A stretch of DNA of 56,379 nt from Mesostigma viride (Eukaryota; Streptophyta; Mesostigmatophyceae; Mesostigmatales; Mesostigmataceae): the NCBI GenBank assembly GCA_009746045.1, contig RPFO01000359.1, forward strand, positions 427,683-484,061. The letters are read 5' to 3'. Numbering within the stretch: position 1 is the first letter of the stretch; each line of letters opens with the position of its first letter. The translations under genes were made by a program, and so were the position numbers. This document shows positions 53,253-56,379 of this stretch, piece after piece. The notes under the pieces are model-generated. The model was not told where the DNA came from. It ran no database searches and saw only the letters and a program-made list of their open reading frames with translations.

Positions 53253-54783
53253 ATGAAGGTGCACCACGCCGTCTTCTTCCAGGTACAGGGCAACACAGAG
53301 ACCTGGTTGTCCTACCGGACCACGGAGTCCCAAAAGACGCCGTGGCAGCCCGCGGGGACTCGACAGGAAGGCGCGCCACGGTGCGGGAAGGCGATGACAC
53401 AGCCATACAGGTTTGATGCGGAGGGGCGGCCGCTGTTTGGCGTCCGACTTGTGGATCCAGACCGCATTCCGATGTTGCAGGACACCCCAGCCTTCGCACC
53501 ATTGAACATGGAGTTTCGGGGGAAGGAGCTGGAGTCGATCAAAACAAGGGTCGAGAAGTTGCTCCATGGCATCTGGCAGTGGTACTTTCCGCCCGACACC
53601 ATCAAGCCAAACAAGGCCTTTTTTCGCAAGTCAAGTCCCACATGCCCCTGAGGAGGTGCCTGAGGAGTGGCGCCCTTTGCCGTGGCCATCTCGCGCGGAC
53701 ATCTCCGCCCTGCGTGAGCACGATGCAGCGCCTGAACCACCACCGACGCAAGAAGAGCACTTCATGGCGTTGGTCGACGCAGAGGCGGTGCGCGTCACCC
53801 CGCTGGTAGACCGAGTTCGTCATGATGGCCACACACAGCAGGAATGGGCGGCAGAAGACAGGGCCATGGCAGCCAAGGTCGCTTACTTGAAGCGCATGCA
53901 AGGCGTTGAGAAAGGCTCCGCTGTTCTATACTGGCACCCTTCAGCTGGTATTCTCTGCAACTCGAAGCTCACGTGGACTCCAGTCCTCGTTGGCATCATC
54001 AAGGAGGTGGTTGCGAAGGAGGATGGCGGCCAACCTTCTATTGAGCTCTTTGTATACCGCGCTAAGCATTTGCATGACACGTGGCACCCGTGGAATACAG
54101 ACATTGCGCAATGGCCCCATCCGCCAACCACTGCGGCGCACACGGTGATCATCACCGCCTCAGACCTCATCTTGACACAAGTGGTGGGCAAGCGAGGTCA
54201 GCCGCCCCATGGAGTCTCCTTGGGTGCGAACAAAAAGCTCACCAAGGAGTGCCTAAAGGCGCTGAAGGAGGTGCCCTATGACGCGGAACACCCGGTCGTG
54301 AAGTGGCAAGATGCTGAATGCTCGAAGGGCATCGTCGGCATGGCGAAGGCATGCTGGGAAGGCGTAACGCTGCAGGTCAAGAGTGGCAGCCGCAACCTCG
54401 TAGGGCAAGTCGTGTGTCATTGGGCGTCGGAGCGTGTGACATCCGCGGACGGTCGCACCGAAAGCCGGGACGGCAGGTACCATGGTCGTGTCGCTGTTGT
54501 CGACACGCAAAACGACATGGTAGCCATGTACTGGGGTGCCCGTTGGGAGGAGGACGCGGTTTCTTGCGTGCCTCTCCACGAGCTGGAGGCACAGATCTGC
54601 GGGTGCCCCGGTGTGGTCGTCCCTGCGTTGCAAGCGCCGGATATCACCCTGGCCGAGGCTCGATTGCGCGAGATGGTTCCACCCAGCGACGTTGTGGCGG
54701 AGAACAACAACGCAGGCGCCTCCCGGCGTCGGAAGCGAGCGCTCATCCTTGCCGATGACGATGACGACGACGACGACTGCTGA
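53253..54783 (+). CDS. Unrecognised protein, one frameshift near the start
   Basis: Two frames join at a T6 run (about 53618-53623), where removing one T keeps the frame: 53253-53620, then to the stop at 54783. About 500 residues. First part: HHAVFFQVQGNTETWLSYR, then FGVRLVDPDRIPML. Middle: GSAVLYWHPSAG, VLVGIIKEVV, IELFVYRAKHLHDTWHPW. Later: GRYHGRVAVVDTQNDMVAMY. End: basic RRRKR, then eight Asp and Cys. The middle might be a small beta-barrel chromatin-reader-like fold, but I cannot name a family. The upstream limit is unclear because the frame runs on into the minisatellite; ATG 53253 is only a convenient start. Possibly a gene or mobile-element ORF inside a CFAP299 intron. Confidence 0.5.
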
Positions 54784-54811
54784 AGCGCAAGCAGCGTTGT
54801 TGTCATTGAGC

Positions 54812-54885
54812 TGCTCATGTGCTGCTGCTGCTGCTGTGCTGCCATGCTACTGCTGCTGCATTGCTGCCGTGCTGCTGCTGTGCAA
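54812..54885. repeat. Short CTG-rich repeat
   Basis: Irregular CTG/TGC repeats just after the stop of the unrecognised gene. Confidence 0.7.
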
Positions 54886-55921
54886 TATGTGTGTGGGAAA
54901 TGTATAACAAACATATATGGAGGTATTCAAACCCATACAGCCTCTAAAACTTATCACCATCACCCTGTGGCAGGTCAACTGACTGAGGGAAGCATCTAAG
55001 AAGGGTGTTTTAGAAAGGGGCCAGGCCAGGGTCAAGAAAGAGCATGAATAATGCAAAAAGAATGTGCTACACAAGCTAGAACGTATATATAAACGTCAAA
55101 CATCGATAGGAAAACGATGCTTAAGCTTTACCAGGCATGGATGGCGTTACCTTGGCCCAGGCGGTGGCCGCAAAATGGCGCATTTCGGCACACCAAAGTT
55201 GTGCAGCATGGTCGCTGGATTCGGCGATTTCTGGCCACCCTTGCACGTTTACGACTACAAATCATCATAAAAAGTACAAAGAAACCAATATGTCCTTTAA
55301 AATACGCCGGAAAGGTATTGCTGTCAACGTTTCTATCGTCCGGCCTGATCGCAGTTTTTTCCAGCAAGAACGCTGCCGACACCTATCAAATGACATTCCC
55401 GCGAACCAAAAATTGGCCTGTATGATCTTTAGAACGTATAAAATCAATATCCTAAGTTTGGCCAGAAAATTCTAACTCAAACGTAAATGCCATGCGTGGG
55501 CGCAAGCCGCCATGGCCAGGTCGTCGTTTTCCGAAATGCACGTTGTACGTGAAAAAGTACCCTGACCCCTTGTACTTTGACCGTCCAGAACACCTCTATA
55601 ACTTTGTCAAAATATAGCAAACCCTAGTATCATGTTCTGGAGAAACTTATAAACTTTCATTCTCTCAGCTAAACGTTTCCTAATTCCCAATGGTATTCTC
55701 GCAAACTGGTCCCCCGAGTAGGTGCCGACAAATCGGCTGTAAGTCACTTTTTGGCGGAAAATCGGCAGCAAGACCATTTAGGGGTTAAGCTGCACAAAAC
55801 TCCTGTTGCTTTGCGCACCATTGCTGCGTCGCATTCAGCCCCACTGATGCCTCTCTCGAAACTCATCTGCCATGCTTTGAATGCTCTTCTCCCCGAAGCC
55901 AATGCATTATGGGTGGAGGTG
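54886..55921. other. No recognisable gene
   Basis: Low-GC sequence with short frames only. No RNA gene, exon or repeat identified up to the LTR at 55922. Confidence 0.45.
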
Positions 55922-56379
55922 TGTTACGCCGCGGATATCTACCTCCACCTCTACCTCTAATGGGCCTGATACTACCTAAACTGGTCAGACCTCCTCTACT
56001 TAACCCTCTGGCGAAAGACGAACGTGACGGAGCTGATCTCAATGCATTAACGTAAGTGTTACTATAATACGCCATACAACCATTTATCAAAACCCGTTTA
56101 CTCCAGGAATAGAGGAAGGAAACACAACTACACTGCCGTGACCCAAGCCTAAATGTGTCAATTCACTTAACACACGCCGAGTGCACACACAAGGGGTAGA
56201 ACGCGCATAAATGGTCACCAACGGTCCAACACGCTCGGCCGACATGGCCCTCGCCTACAGGTGCACGCTGGTCCACTAAATCTACTGATGCACGCTGGTC
56301 CACTACATTCTACCACAGGATCAGGACCACTAGTAAAGTACGCGGCGCGGCGCCCAACGGCACCCAATGTACCACAGTA
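55922..56379 (-). repeat. Partial gypsy LTR, minus orientation, cut by the window end
   Basis: 458 bp nearly identical to 44452-44907, including the GATGCACGCTGGTCCACTA duplication, so it belongs to the same LTR subtype. The remaining ~115 bp lie outside. It could be a solo LTR or the 3' LTR of a third element. Confidence 0.85.

Noticed and set aside
51405-53651. Several long Ala/Arg/Gly-rich or Pro/Arg-rich frames on both strands
   Set aside because: Same cause: a GC-rich minisatellite almost free of stops. All frames are open and share no protein-like conservation.

Overview
This is eukaryotic nuclear DNA made almost entirely of mobile elements, tandem satellites and traces of host genes. 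Evidence for a eukaryote: phase-matched spliceosomal introns, a Helitron with a split transposase gene, Ty1/copia and Ty3/gypsy LTR elements, two kinds of non-LTR retrotransposon, and two short exons that match the flagellar protein CFAP299. The lineage must therefore make cilia or flagella. A convergent RPA-like gene beside the Helitron is typical of plant-type Helitrons. A green-lineage organism with motile cells (for example a streptophyte alga) is my guess, not a result.

Layout. 1-1173: nothing recognised. 1174-11107 (+): Helitron Rep/helicase gene with a basic 5' part in small exons, a ~4 kb repeat-filled intron, and a 5.3 kb last exon (zinc finger, HUH/Y2 Rep, PIF1-type helicase, and an unusual C-terminal RING-like finger). 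11851-14950 (-): RPA70-like gene in pieces, split by a TIR insertion. 15211-17170 is an inverted copy of the short+long element pair that lies in the Helitron intron at 2947-4907. 17700-21780 (+): decayed copia element, cut by a 931-bp composite of palindromes. 22525-24315 (-): truncated APE-type LINE. 24316-28060: no gene, an AT-rich array and a second family of the short+long pair. 28064-31078 (-): 5'-truncated non-LTR element with a restriction-like endonuclease. 31167-42954 (+): full-length gypsy chromovirus with near-identical LTRs, an RNase H1 hybrid-binding-like ORF, gag, pol, and a large extra ORF after integrase that is cut by a second palindrome composite (1027 bp). 43089-43991: AT array and a TA-flanked TIR element. 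44452-46232 (-): 3' end of a related gypsy copy. 46748-51530: two different 8-bp satellites, a polyQ ORF, a duplicated segment and the CFAP299 exons. 51530-53230: GC-rich minisatellite. 53253-54783 (+): unrecognised protein gene. 55922-end: partial gypsy LTR.

Two element systems stand out. (1) A family of composites, each [palindrome]-[spacer with tRNA B-box-like end]-[palindrome]..., with AGTTA/TAACT termini and exact 5-bp target duplications (CATAC in the copia element, ACCTG in the gypsy element). In both cases the host reading frame continues across the deduced empty site. (2) Head-to-tail pairs of one short and one long element that share both ends, always in the order short then long, at three loci and in two sequence families. 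They insert with little or no target duplication and end in a GTTC-N3-GAAC hairpin followed by CCGA. I cannot assign either to a described superfamily from sequence reading alone.

Several coding regions carry single-base frameshifts in or near homopolymers (C8, T6). Some of these may be sequencing errors rather than decay.
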